The position numbers and the translations under genes are program-made. A stretch of 64,000 nt of DNA from DATBLE01 sp963719325 (GTDB lineage Bacteria; Actinomycetota; Thermoleophilia; Gaiellales; Gaiellaceae), in contig CAVRBW010000009.1 of assembly GCA_963719325.1 (NCBI GenBank), positions 1-64,000 on the forward strand, in the 5' to 3' direction. The notes under the pieces were generated by a model. That model ran no database searches. It was not told the DNA's origin and was given only the letters and a program-made list of their open reading frames with translations. Every line of letters begins with the position of its first letter. Within the stretch, counting starts at the first letter, position 1. This document shows positions 8,520 to 16,211 of the stretch, piece by piece.

Positions 8520-8798
8520 ATGGCGACTCCGGTCTGCACCCATCTCGACCAGATTCGCGTCACGGCGCTGCCGGAGCCGGTCGTGGGCTGCGAGGAATGC
8601 CTGAAGATCGGCAGCAGGTGGGTTCATCTGCGCATGTGCGAGACCTGCGGCAAGGTCGGGTGCTGCGACTCGTCGCCGAACCGGCACGCGTCCCGGCACG
8701 CACATGAGGACGCGCACCCGATTGCCCGCTCGGCCGAATCCGGCGAGGACTGGAGCTGGTGCTTCGTCGACGAGGTGGCGTTCGTGGTCGGCGAATGA
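8520..8798 (+). CDS. UBP-type zinc finger domain protein (92 aa)
   Basis: Small stand-alone ZnF-UBP protein. The zinc ligands are visible in order: CTHLDQI near the N-terminus, GCEECLKIG, MCETCGKVGCCDSS, then the histidine cluster NRHASRHAHEDAHPI. In eukaryotes this domain reads the ubiquitin C-terminus; bacterial single-domain versions are frequent in actinobacteria and have no established role. The ATG at 8520 is close to the previous stop. Its stop overlaps the ATG of the DUF5996 gene (ATGA), so the two are probably translated together. Confidence 0.85.
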   Translation: MATPVCTHLDQIRVTALPEPVVGCEECLKIGSRWVHLRMCETCGKVGCCDSSPNRHASRHAHEDAHPIARSAESGEDWSWCFVDEVAFVVGE

Positions 8799-9769
8799 GC
8801 GTAGGCACGGACGGCATGAGCAGCCCGCCGCGGATCGGGCCGCCGCTTCCCGAGCTGCCGCTCGAGCCATGGGAGGCGACGAAAGACACCCTTCACCTCT
8901 GGTCCCAGGTCGTCGGCAAGGTGCGGCTGGCCTCGACCGCGCCGAAGAACCACTGGTGGCACGTTCCGCTCTACGTCGGGATCCGCGGCCTGACGACCAG
9001 GCGAATGCCCGCAGCCGACGGAACCGGGTTCGAGATCAGATTCGACTTCGTCGACCACCGACTCGTGATCGAGTCGAGCCGCGGCGCCGAGTCCTTCCCG
9101 CTCGTCCACGGGCTCTCCGTGGCCGAGTTCGACCGGAAGCTCCACGAGGGCCTCGGCCGGCTCGGCATCGACGTCGCGATCAAGGAGATGCCGTTCGGGG
9201 TGCCGATGACGACCCCGTTTCCGGACGACCGCGAGCACGCCTCGTACGACGCGGCCGCGGTCGAGCGCTTCTGGCTCGTCCTCCAGTGGACGAACGAGGT
9301 GTTCGAGGAGTTCAGCGGCTGGTACTGCGGCAAGACGAGCCCCGTGCACCTCTTCTGGCACTCCTTCGACCTCGCCGTCACACGATTCGGCGGACGGCGC
9401 GCGCCCGCGTTGCCCGACGCCGACCCCGTCACGCGCGAGGCGTACACGCACGAGGTGGTCTCATTCGGCTTCTGGGCCGGCGATCGGAACGTGCGCGAGC
9501 CGACCTACTACGCGTACGCCGCGCCCGAGCCGTCCGGGCTCCGCGAGCAGCCGCTTCAACCCGCGTCTGCGGCCTGGGTCGAGCAGGGCGCAGGCTCGCT
9601 CGCGCTGCTGCGCTACGAGGACGTGCGCACCGCCACCGACCCCCGGGCGACGCTGCTCACGTTCCTGGAGAGCGCCTACCAGGCCGGCGCGACCGCTGCG
9701 GGCTGGAACCGCCGGGACCTGACGTCGTCCTGGTGCCCGAGCCGGCCTCTGGACGGGCTCTCGAGCTGA
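8795..9769 (+). CDS. DUF5996 family protein (324 aa)
   Basis: Soluble protein of the DUF5996 family, function unknown. Recognisable family features are the opening PPLPELPLEPWEATKDTLHL, LWSQVVGKVRLA, the NHWWHVPLYVGIRGLTT segment, and the central GLSVAEFDRKLHEGL followed by FPDDREHASYD. No signal peptide or membrane helix. The start at ATG 8795 overlaps the stop of the UBP-finger gene by one base (ATGA); an upstream codon in the same frame at 8759 would lie deep inside that gene and is less likely. An internal ATG follows seven codons later. Confidence 0.82.
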   Translation: MSVGTDGMSSPPRIGPPLPELPLEPWEATKDTLHLWSQVVGKVRLASTAPKNHWWHVPLYVGIRGLTTRRMPAADGTGFEIRFDFVDHRLVIESSRGAESFPLVHGLSVAEFDRKLHEGLGRLGIDVAIKEMPFGVPMTTPFPDDREHASYDAAAVERFWLVLQWTNEVFEEFSGWYCGKTSPVHLFWHSFDLAVTRFGGRRAPALPDADPVTREAYTHEVVSFGFWAGDRNVREPTYYAYAAPEPSGLREQPLQPASAAWVEQGAGSLALLRYEDVRTATDPRATLLTFLESAYQAGATAAGWNRRDLTSSWCPSRPLDGLSS

Positions 9770-9807
9770 CCACGGCCGACCGTCGACCACACAAAAAGGA
9801 GGGAACG

Positions 9808-10050
9808 ATGGACGACACCGGGATTCACCAGACGATCGAGCAGCTCGTCGCCGAGGAGCACGAGCTGTGGGAACGCGAAGCCGCAGGCAACGCCGGAGAG
9901 GACGACCGGCGCCGCCTCGACGAGCTCGCGGTCTCGCTCGATCAGTGCTGGGACCTGCTGCGCCAGCGACGCGCGCTCCGCGAATCCGGCGGCGATCCCG
10001 CGGGAGCGCGGGCCAGAGATCCGGAGGTCGTCGAGCGCTACGAGCAGTAG
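9808..10050 (+). CDS. DUF2630 family small protein (80 aa)
   Basis: Small charged, all-helical protein of the DUF2630 family (MDDTGIHQTIEQLVAEEHEL, then LDELAVSLDQCWDLLRQRRA). Such proteins are common in actinobacteria and have no assigned function. The start is decided by the strong AAAAAGGAGGG six bases before ATG 9808. It lies three bases before the GTG of the NhaA-DsbA fusion, so it is probably co-transcribed with it. Confidence 0.85.
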   Translation: MDDTGIHQTIEQLVAEEHELWEREAAGNAGEDDRRRLDELAVSLDQCWDLLRQRRALRESGGDPAGARARDPEVVERYEQ

Positions 10051-10053
10051 CGC

Positions 10054-11946
10054 GTGACAACCGAGGGGCGGCCGGCGACTCTCTCGGGGCGGACTGCGTG
10101 GACGCGCAGCCTCGAGACGCCGCTGCGCAGCTTCCTGCGAACGGAGACCGGCAGCTCCGCCGTCTTGCTCGCCGCCACCGTCGCAGCGCTCATCTGGGCG
10201 AATGCGGACGCATCGTCCTACGAGCGCACCTGGCACACCATGCTGTCGATCCGCGTCGGGGGCAGGGGGATCGCCGAGGATCTCCGGTACTGGCTGAACA
10301 GCGGGCTGATGACGCTGTTCTTCTTCGTGGTCGGGCTCGAGGTCCGCCGCGAGTTCGACATGGGCGAGCTGCGCGAGCGGAGACGCTTCGCGCTCCCGCT
10401 CGTCGCCTCCCTCGCCGGGATGGCGCTGCCGGCAGGGATCTACCTGGCGGCGAATGCCGGCCACGGCTCCGCCGACGGCTGGGGTGCCGCGATGTCGACG
10501 GACACCGCGTTCGCGCTCGGCGTGCTGGTTCTGGTCGGACCGCGGTTCCCAGGACGCCTCCGGGCGTTCCTGCTCACGGTTGCCGTGGTCGACGACGTCG
10601 TCGCGCTCGCCGTGATCGCGACCGTCTATACGGATCACGTGCGGATCGGTGCGCTCCTCGCGGCGCTCGGGATCTTCGGCGCGATCTTGCTCGCCCGCGC
10701 GGCGCGGATCCGGCGAGGACTGGTCTACGTCGCACTCGGCGCGGCGGCGTGGGTCGCGCTCTTCGAGTCCGGCGTCGACCCGGTCGTCGTCGGACTCGCG
10801 ATGGGAGTGCTCGTGTACGCCTACCCGGCCGCACGCAGCGACCTCGAACGCGCCACCGAGCGATTTCGCCTCTTCCGTGAGCAGCCGACACCGGAGCTTG
10901 CCCGGTCGGCGCGCCTCGGGCTCGAGTCGGCGATCTCCCTGAACGAGCGGCTGCAGGCGCTCTACCACCCCTGGACGAGCTACCTGATCGTGCCCGTCTT
11001 CGCGCTGGCGAACACCGGTATCTCGATCGACGGCCGCTTCCTCTCGCAGGCGTACTCGTCGCCGATCACGCTCGGGATCCTGTTCGGCTACCTGCTTGGC
11101 AAGCCGGCCGGGATCCTCGGAGCTTCCTGGGTCGTGGCCAAGTCGAGCCGCGGACTCTTCCGGCCGCCGGTCGGGTGGGCCGCCGTCGCCGGCGGCGCCT
11201 CGGTCGCGGGGATCGGCTTCACCGTCTCGCTGCTGATCGCGAACCTGGCGTTCGACGGTGTCGAGCTCGAGCGCGCGAAAGTCGGCGTTCTCAGCGCCGG
11301 AATCTGCGCCGCGGCTGCGAGCTGGCTCGTGTTCCGGGCGACCGCGTTGCTCCCGAAGCCGTTGCGGATCCGGGCGCTCATCGGCTCGTCGGAGCCGATC
11401 GCCGACCTGGCGGTGCCGGTCGATCGCGATCGCGACCACATCCGCGGCCCGGAGGACGCGCCGGTCACCGTCGTCGAATACGGCGACTTCGAGTGTCCGT
11501 ACTGCGGCCAGGCGGAGCCCGTGATCCGCGAGCTGCTCGCGGATTTCGGCGACCTTCGATACGTGTGGCGGCATCTGCCGCTGAGCGACGTCCACCCCCG
11601 GGCCGAACATGCCGCCGAGGCGGCCGAAGCAGCGGCGGCGCAGGGCAAGTTCTGGGAGATGTACGACCTACTGCTCGGGAACCAGGACGCCCTCCGCCCC
11701 GACGACCTCGTCGGATACGCCGACCGGATCGGTCTCGACCTGGAGCGGTTTCGGGACGACATGCGGAGGCACGCCGGTGCGGCGCGGATCGCGGAGGACG
11801 TCGACAGCGGCGATCTCAGCAACGTCTCCGGAACGCCGACGTTCTTCGTCAACGAGCGCCGCCACCACGGCGCCTACGACATCGAGGGGCTCTCTGCGGC
11901 GGTGCGAGTCGCTCGCGCCCGCGCCGCGAGCGCCCCGTCCCGATGA
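10054..11946 (+). CDS. nhaA: NhaA Na+/H+ antiporter fused to a DsbA-like thioredoxin domain (630 aa)
   Basis: Residues about 20-425 are an NhaA sodium/proton antiporter: LNSGLMTLFFFVVGLEVRRE, the unwound-helix region MSTDTAFALGVLVL and the paired aspartates of VAVVDDVVALAVIA (Asp163/164-type) are all present, as is GIGFTVSLLIANLAF. Residues about 440-630 are a DsbA-like thioredoxin domain with CPYC at 481-484 and the cis-proline segment VSGTPTFFVNER. NhaA alone is about 390 residues, so this is a true fusion in one uninterrupted frame. The GTG start lies three bases after the DUF2630 stop. The topology of the C-terminal domain decides whether it acts in or outside the cytoplasm; this cannot be settled here. 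Confidence 0.9.
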   Translation: MTTEGRPATLSGRTAWTRSLETPLRSFLRTETGSSAVLLAATVAALIWANADASSYERTWHTMLSIRVGGRGIAEDLRYWLNSGLMTLFFFVVGLEVRREFDMGELRERRRFALPLVASLAGMALPAGIYLAANAGHGSADGWGAAMSTDTAFALGVLVLVGPRFPGRLRAFLLTVAVVDDVVALAVIATVYTDHVRIGALLAALGIFGAILLARAARIRRGLVYVALGAAAWVALFESGVDPVVVGLAMGVLVYAYPAARSDLERATERFRLFREQPTPELARSARLGLESAISLNERLQALYHPWTSYLIVPVFALANTGISIDGRFLSQAYSSPITLGILFGYLLGKPAGILGASWVVAKSSRGLFRPPVGWAAVAGGASVAGIGFTVSLLIANLAFDGVELERAKVGVLSAGICAAAASWLVFRATALLPKPLRIRALIGSSEPIADLAVPVDRDRDHIRGPEDAPVTVVEYGDFECPYCGQAEPVIRELLADFGDLRYVWRHLPLSDVHPRAEHAAEAAEAAAAQGKFWEMYDLLLGNQDALRPDDLVGYADRIGLDLERFRDDMRRHAGAARIAEDVDSGDLSNVSGTPTFFVNERRHHGAYDIEGLSAAVRVARARAASAPSR

Positions 11947-11973
11947 TCGGCCCGGCGCAGCTACGGTGGGCCG

Positions 11974-12549
11974 ATGGCCGAGCATGAGGTCGTCGTCTGG
12001 TCGGACTATCTCTGACCCTTTTGTCGCGTCGGCCAGGTCCTGGCCGAGTGGATGCGCGAGCGCTTCGGTGCGACCGTCGAGTGGCTGCCCTTCGACCTCC
12101 ACCCCGAGTACCCGCCGGAGGGCGTGGCACGGAATGCCGAGCGCGCAGAACGAACCAAGCGCCTCTTCGAGGCGCAGGGACTCGTCCACAACCCACCGGA
12201 GATCGCGCCCCGCTCGCTGGACGCGCTCCGGCTGACCGAGCACGCACGGGCTCAGGGCATCCACGACCGCTTCCACGACCGCCTGATGGATGCGTACTGG
12301 TCCGAGGCCCAGAACATCGGCGATCCGGAGGTGCTGCGCGCGCTCGCCGCGGGCGTAGAGCTCGACGGCGCCGACGAGGTGCTCGCGGGCGATCGCTACG
12401 CCGACACCGTCCGTCAGTCGACGGCCGAGGCGCACGCTCTCGGGATCAACGGCATCCCTGCCTTCCTGCTCGACCGGAAGCTGCTCGTCCTGGGCGCGCA
12501 CCCGAGGGAGGTCTTCGAGCAGGCGTTCTCGCAACTCGAGTCGGCGTAA
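11974..12549 (+). CDS. DsbA/FrnE-family oxidoreductase with TGA at the first CxxC cysteine: candidate selenoprotein (191 codons)
   Basis: Read through the TGA at 12013-12015 (codon 14) and the product is a typical DsbA/FrnE thioredoxin-fold protein: VVVWSDYL-(TGA)-PFCRVGQ at the active site, EWLPFDLHPEYPPEG, an inserted helical domain and the cis-proline segment INGIPAFLLDRKLLV. FrnE proteins have DxxCPxC at this point, so the TGA stands exactly where the first redox cysteine belongs. An SECIS-like hairpin follows. Without recoding, translation could only restart at ATG 12052, losing the first strand and active site. Alternatives are a TGC/TGT to TGA mutation or a base-calling error, made more plausible by the frameshift in the next gene. 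Sel genes are not in this window. The start ATG has only a weak GGTGGG upstream. Confidence 0.72.
12016..12050 (+). promoter_or_regulatory. SECIS-like hairpin just after the in-frame TGA
   Basis: Perfect 8-bp stem TCGGCCAG (12029-12036) and CTGGCCGA (12040-12047) closing a GTC loop (12037-12039). The lower stem can be extended by CGC/GTG (12025-12027 with 12048-12050) if G12028 bulges. The first loop G is 22 bases after the TGA, inside the distance range of bacterial SECIS elements. The AGGTC context matches the apical region of the Escherichia coli fdhF element. Hairpins are common by chance in GC-rich DNA, so this is supporting evidence only. Confidence 0.55.
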
Positions 12550-12566
12550 CGACTATCGTCTCGCCG

Positions 12567-13758
12567 GTGCAGGCGACAGGGATCCCGGCCGAGGAGCTGC
12601 AGGCGCGCCGCGAGCGGCTGCTCGAGCACGCCCGGAGCAACAGGCTCACCGGCGTCGTCCTCTTCGACCAGGCCTACATCCAGTACTTCACGAGCTTCAG
12701 CTTCCTGTCGACCGAGCGGCCGGTCGCGTTCGCGCAGAGCGCGTCGGGCGAGATGGTCGTGTTCGTCCCGGAGTTCGAGGTCGAGCGCACACGCGCCGAG
12801 ACCGCGTTCGAGCGGGTCGAGTCCTATCCGAGAGTACCCGGGCACCGAGCACCCGATGCGCATCTTCGCCCGCGTGCTCGCCGACCTCGGCATCGCCGGG
12901 TCGCTCGGCGCCGACCAGGACGGCTATCCCGGGATCCTCGGCTACGAGGGCCCGCCGCTGAGCGAGGCGACGGGGAGCAGCGTCCTTCCCCTAGCGCCGT
13001 TCATCGAGAGTGCGATGGCGCGCAAGAGCGACGCCGAGGTCGAGCTGATCCGCGAGAGCGCCAGGTGGTGCGAGCACGCTCACCGGCTCCTCCAGGACTA
13101 CTCCCGGCCCGGGGCAACCGAAGCCGAGGCGAGCCTCCGGGCGGGCCACGAGGCCACGATCGCGATGCTCGCCGCGCTCGGCCCCTCCTACGCGGGCCAG
13201 CTCTCCTCCTCGGACGGCGCGACCGCCGGCTACCGAGGCCAGATCGGGCGCAGGAGCGCATGGGCCCACGCCGTTGCTCACAACATCGCGTTCGAGGAGG
13301 GCGACGTCCTCGTCACCGAGACCGCCGCTCCCGTCTGGGGCTACAACGCCGAGCTCGAGCGAGCGATGATCGTCGGCTCCCCGACCGACGAGATGCGACG
13401 CCTCTTCGAGCACATGCTCGCCGCCCAGCAGGCTGCCTTCGGGACGCTACGTCCCGGGGTGACGTGTGCCGACGTCGACAACGCCGTGCTCCGCTACTTC
13501 GAGGACAACGACCTGCTGCCGTACTGGAAGCAGCACACCGGCCACGCGATCGGGCTACGGAACCACGAGGCGCCGTTCCTCGACGTCGGCGACCACACGC
13601 CGATCGAGCCCGGAATGGTCTTCACGATCGAGCCTGGCGTCTACTCCGGCGAGGTCGGCGGGTTCCGCCACTCCGACACCGTCGTCGTCACCGAGGACGG
13701 GATCGAGATCCTCACCGACTATCCGAGCGACATCGAGAGCCTGACGATCGCGACCTGA
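12567..13758 (+). pseudogene. M24-family peptidase/creatinase-like protein, interrupted by a one-base frameshift
   Basis: Two frames together give a complete M24 (Xaa-Pro dipeptidase/creatinase-fold) protein of about 396 residues. From GTG 12567 the first frame encodes the N-terminal creatinase-like domain up to ERVESYP. The second frame begins at the expected next residues EYPGTEHPM and continues through the pita-bread domain to 13758. Deleting one base in CCGAGAG near 12829-12833 restores the frame. The metal sites are atypical: the usual DxG aspartates read ETAAP and NAELER, the histidine in TGHAIGL and the glutamate in TIEPG are present, and the last ligand region reads RHSDTVV. A non-peptidase activity is possible. 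Error or real lesion cannot be told apart. Confidence 0.75.
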
Positions 13759-13824
13759 CCCGGCTTCGCCGAGGTCACTTTTGGTTTTATAGTTATGCGA
13801 GCTCAGCCCGAAGGAGGAGGGAAG

Positions 13825-14481
13825 ATGGCTCTACAGATTGGTGATACCGCGCCCGATTTCGAGGCGCAGACGACGGAGGGGACGATCCGTTTCCACGACT
13901 GGATCGGTGATTCGTGGGCGGTGCTCTTCTCCCATCCGAAGGACTTCACGCCGGTGTGCACGACCGAGCTCGGCTACATGGCGAAGATCAAGCCCGAGTT
14001 CGACAGGCGGAACGTGAAGGTGATCGGCTTGTCGGTCGACGCGACCGGCGATCACGAGGCGTGGGCGAAGGACATCGAGGAGACCCAGGGGCAGGCGCCG
14101 AACTATCCGATCATCGGCGATGCCGACTTCGCGGTCTCGAAGCTGTACGGGATGCTGCCGGGCTCGGTGGCGGGTGATCCGAAGGAGCGCACCGCGGCGG
14201 ACAACCAGACCGTCCGGAACGTGTTCGTGATCGGCCCGGACAAGAAGGTGAAGCTGATCCTGGTCTATCCGATGACCACCGGGCGGAACTTCGACGAGGT
14301 GCTGCGGGTGATCGACTCGTTGCAGCTGACCGCCACCCACCGGGTCGCGACCCCGGTGAACTGGCAGCAGGGCGAGAAGGTGATCATCTCCGGCTCCGTC
14401 TCCAACGACGAGGCGAAAGAGATCTTCGGCGACTGGGAATCGCCCAAGCCCTACATCAGGATCGTCCCGCAGCCCCACTGA
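13825..14481 (+). CDS. 1-Cys peroxiredoxin, Prx6 family (218 aa)
   Basis: Peroxidase reducing hydroperoxides. The peroxidatic cysteine is Cys45 in the HPKDFTPVCTTELG motif, and it is the only cysteine in the protein, so resolution must use an outside thiol. The catalytic threonine (TPVC) and the later arginine (DNQTVRNVFVIGPD) are present. The C-terminal PVNWQQGEKVII segment and the total length are typical of the Prx6 class rather than AhpC. The start is set by AAGGAGGAGGGAAG immediately before ATG 13825. It may draw electrons from the neighbouring thioredoxin-fold proteins, but this is inference from proximity. A perfect hairpin follows the stop. Confidence 0.92.
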   Translation: MALQIGDTAPDFEAQTTEGTIRFHDWIGDSWAVLFSHPKDFTPVCTTELGYMAKIKPEFDRRNVKVIGLSVDATGDHEAWAKDIEETQGQAPNYPIIGDADFAVSKLYGMLPGSVAGDPKERTAADNQTVRNVFVIGPDKKVKLILVYPMTTGRNFDEVLRVIDSLQLTATHRVATPVNWQQGEKVIISGSVSNDEAKEIFGDWESPKPYIRIVPQPH

Positions 14482-14494
14482 TCCCACTGGTTCC

Positions 14495-14522
14495 GCGAGG
14501 CCCGCCTCGTGGCGGGCCTCGC
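14495..14522. terminator. Hairpin terminator between the peroxiredoxin and XRE/TPR genes
   Basis: Perfect 12-bp inverted repeat GCGAGGCCCGCC (14495-14506) and GGCGGGCCTCGC (14511-14522) with a TCGT loop. No T-tract follows on plus, but the position between convergent gene ends fits termination. Confidence 0.65.
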
Positions 14523-14543
14523 CGCGTCATCGCGATGTCCTGG

Positions 14544-15839
14544 CTAGCGGACTGAGCCTGCCTCGGCCTGGAGGCGCATCGCCTCGCTGAAGATCTCGAG
14601 CGCCTCGTCCTTCCGGTCCTGCTCCTTGAGCAGCTCGCCGAGCTTCGAGTACGCCTCGATCTTGTAGCGATGCGGCCCGGGGAACATGTCGGCCGCACGT
14701 CGGTAGGCGGCAATCGCCTCGTCGACGTCGTCATGCTCTTCGTGGACCTCGGCGAGGACCATCAGCGCCCGAGCGGCATCTTCGGGACTCGCTTCGCTCA
14801 TCTCGGCGCTCGCCAGCTCGGCCATCGCCCGTGCCTCGTCCAGACGCCCGAGCTTCGCGAGCGCGCGCGACTTCTCGATCTGGAACAGCGCGAGCTCGTA
14901 GCCGTTTCCTCCCTCGACGATCAGCGGCCAGCCGTGCTCGAGCAGCTCCAGCCCGTCCTCGGCCTCACCGCGGTCGAGCTTGATGTGCGCCAGAACCTGA
15001 TGGGCAAGAGCGGCGTAGCGGACGTGCTCGGTGAGGAGCAGCGTGTCCAACGCCAGGCGCGCGTAGCGCTCGGCCCGGACGGGATCGCTCTGGAGCGCGT
15101 GGACGCGCGACTGCGTCCACCAGAGCCGCGCTCTGACCACCGGGTCGCGAAGCTCGCCGCCGATTGCCAGGGCATGGCCCAGGAGCTCCTCCGCGCGCGG
15201 GAACAACCCCCGGTCTGCGAGCGCGTTCGCGAGGAGCACCGAGAAACGGATCGTCTCGATCAGATCCTGGCGCTCCTCGGCCGCGCTCAGACGGCGCTCG
15301 AAGATCGCGATCGCCGACTCGTACTCCGACCGCATCGCATACGCGCGACCGAGGCTGTCTGCGAGGCCTGGGTCTTCCGCCTCGAGCGCGGGCCACTGCT
15401 GCAGCGCTGCCTCGAACCGCCGGATCGCGTCGACGTGGTCGCCGGCATCGAAGGCGACCTGGCCCAGACCGGCGAGGGCGCGGGCTCGCGTTCGCGCGTC
15501 GCCGGCGGCTCCCACGATCTCCTCGAGCTGGCGGCGGGCGGCGGCCGGATCGTCGAAGCGCAGGGTCAGCTCGGCCTCGGAGACAGGGTCGACCGGGGCA
15601 ACCGGCTCGTCCTGCCCCCACGCCAGATAACTCTCGGAAACGCCTGTCCTGCGGGCGAGCTCGCGGAGCACCTGGAGCGACGGCACGCGCGCGGCATTCT
15701 CGATGCGCGAGACGTAGGCAGGCGAGCAGCCGGGGAAGGCGATGTCTCGCTGACTGAGCCCGGCATGTTCGCGAGCCTCTCGGAGGCGTTTGCCGACCGA
15801 AACGGCGTCGTCCACGTGCGCATGCGATTGGCGAGCCAC
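14544..15839 (-). CDS. XRE-family HTH regulator with TPR repeats (431 aa)
   Basis: Regulatory protein with a short N-terminal Cro/CI-type helix-turn-helix (VGKRLREAREHAGLSQRDIA, then CSPAYVSRIENAARVPSLQV) followed by about eight tetratricopeptide helices from residue 110 to the end (for example DSLGRAYAMRSEYESAIAIF and AYSKLGELLKEQDRKDEALE). This layout is common in actinobacterial and Thermoleophilia regulators, where TPRs bind a peptide or protein ligand. Start uncertain: GTG 15839 is used because it is the first start before the HTH; no good Shine-Dalgarno sequence precedes it and a GTG at 15815 is also possible. The target is unknown. It faces away from the small ORF and GH gene upstream. 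Confidence 0.82.
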   Translation of the reverse strand: MARQSHAHVDDAVSVGKRLREAREHAGLSQRDIAFPGCSPAYVSRIENAARVPSLQVLRELARRTGVSESYLAWGQDEPVAPVDPVSEAELTLRFDDPAAARRQLEEIVGAAGDARTRARALAGLGQVAFDAGDHVDAIRRFEAALQQWPALEAEDPGLADSLGRAYAMRSEYESAIAIFERRLSAAEERQDLIETIRFSVLLANALADRGLFPRAEELLGHALAIGGELRDPVVRARLWWTQSRVHALQSDPVRAERYARLALDTLLLTEHVRYAALAHQVLAHIKLDRGEAEDGLELLEHGWPLIVEGGNGYELALFQIEKSRALAKLGRLDEARAMAELASAEMSEASPEDAARALMVLAEVHEEHDDVDEAIAAYRRAADMFPGPHRYKIEAYSKLGELLKEQDRKDEALEIFSEAMRLQAEAGSVR

Positions 15840-15899
15840 CGGGAAGAACCTACCGGAACTTACTGCGCGGGCTGACGGCAGGCTCACCGGGCGAGGGGA

Positions 15900-15936
15900 G
15901 CTGGTGGCGGGAGTCCAACCGGTTCCCGCCACCAGC
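15900..15936. repeat. 13-bp perfect hairpin in the XRE/GH intergenic region
   Basis: Inverted repeat GCTGGTGGCGGGA (15900-15912) and TCCCGCCACCAGC (15924-15936) with an 11-base loop. It lies just downstream of the 26-codon minus-strand ORF and upstream of the XRE gene, so it could be a terminator or attenuator for a leader transcript. No T-tract is present. The rest of the 372-base gap (15840-16211) shows no other gene. Confidence 0.55.
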
Positions 15937-15951
15937 CGCACCGGGCCGGGC

Positions 15952-16032
15952 CTACGGCCAGGCCGGGCCGACGCCGCCGAATACCGCCGCAAGGGCAAGG
16001 GCAGCGACGGCCGGGTACGCGAACCACCGCAT
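15952..16032 (-). CDS. Possible 26-aa hydrophobic peptide
   Basis: Short reading frame with ATG at 16032 and stop TAG at 15952; the product begins MRWFAYPAVAALALAAVFGG and ends with a proline, resembling a single membrane span or a signal-like peptide. GAGAGG lies about five bases before the ATG, a good Shine-Dalgarno distance. It is followed by the 15900-15936 hairpin and then the XRE/TPR gene in the same direction. It could be a secreted or membrane micropeptide sensed by the TPR regulator, or a leader peptide; either role is inference. Too short for firm support. Confidence 0.4.
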   Translation of the reverse strand: MRWFAYPAVAALALAAVFGGVGPAWP

Positions 16033-16196
16033 GGTCGCCTCTCTGTTGGCTGAACAGGGGAACCAAGGCCCTGGCGATCACCACTGTACGTCTGTCATGC
16101 ATCGCTGTCTAGAGGCATTTCGGGCCGCGGATGGGCTAGCCATGCCGGTCGGGCACATGGCCGGGCATTTCAGGACATGGCCTAATCCGAGGGACA

Positions 16197-16202
16197 TATA
16201 CT
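16197..16202 (+). promoter_or_regulatory. -10 element for a leaderless transcript
   Basis: TATACT ends nine bases before the ATG of the glycoside hydrolase gene and no Shine-Dalgarno sequence is present, so transcription probably begins at or next to the ATG. The octamer ACATGGCC occurs twice just upstream (around 16155 and 16175), a possible regulator site. No convincing -35 was seen. Confidence 0.5.
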
Positions 16203-16211
16203 GATGTCAAC

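Noticed and set aside
9676..11610. 644-codon minus-strand frame opposite NhaA-DsbA
   Set aside because: Low-complexity composition and antisense to a well-supported gene.
12567..13758. Programmed frameshifting in the M24 gene
   Set aside because: No slippery heptamer or stimulating structure at the junction; a single-base insertion is simpler.
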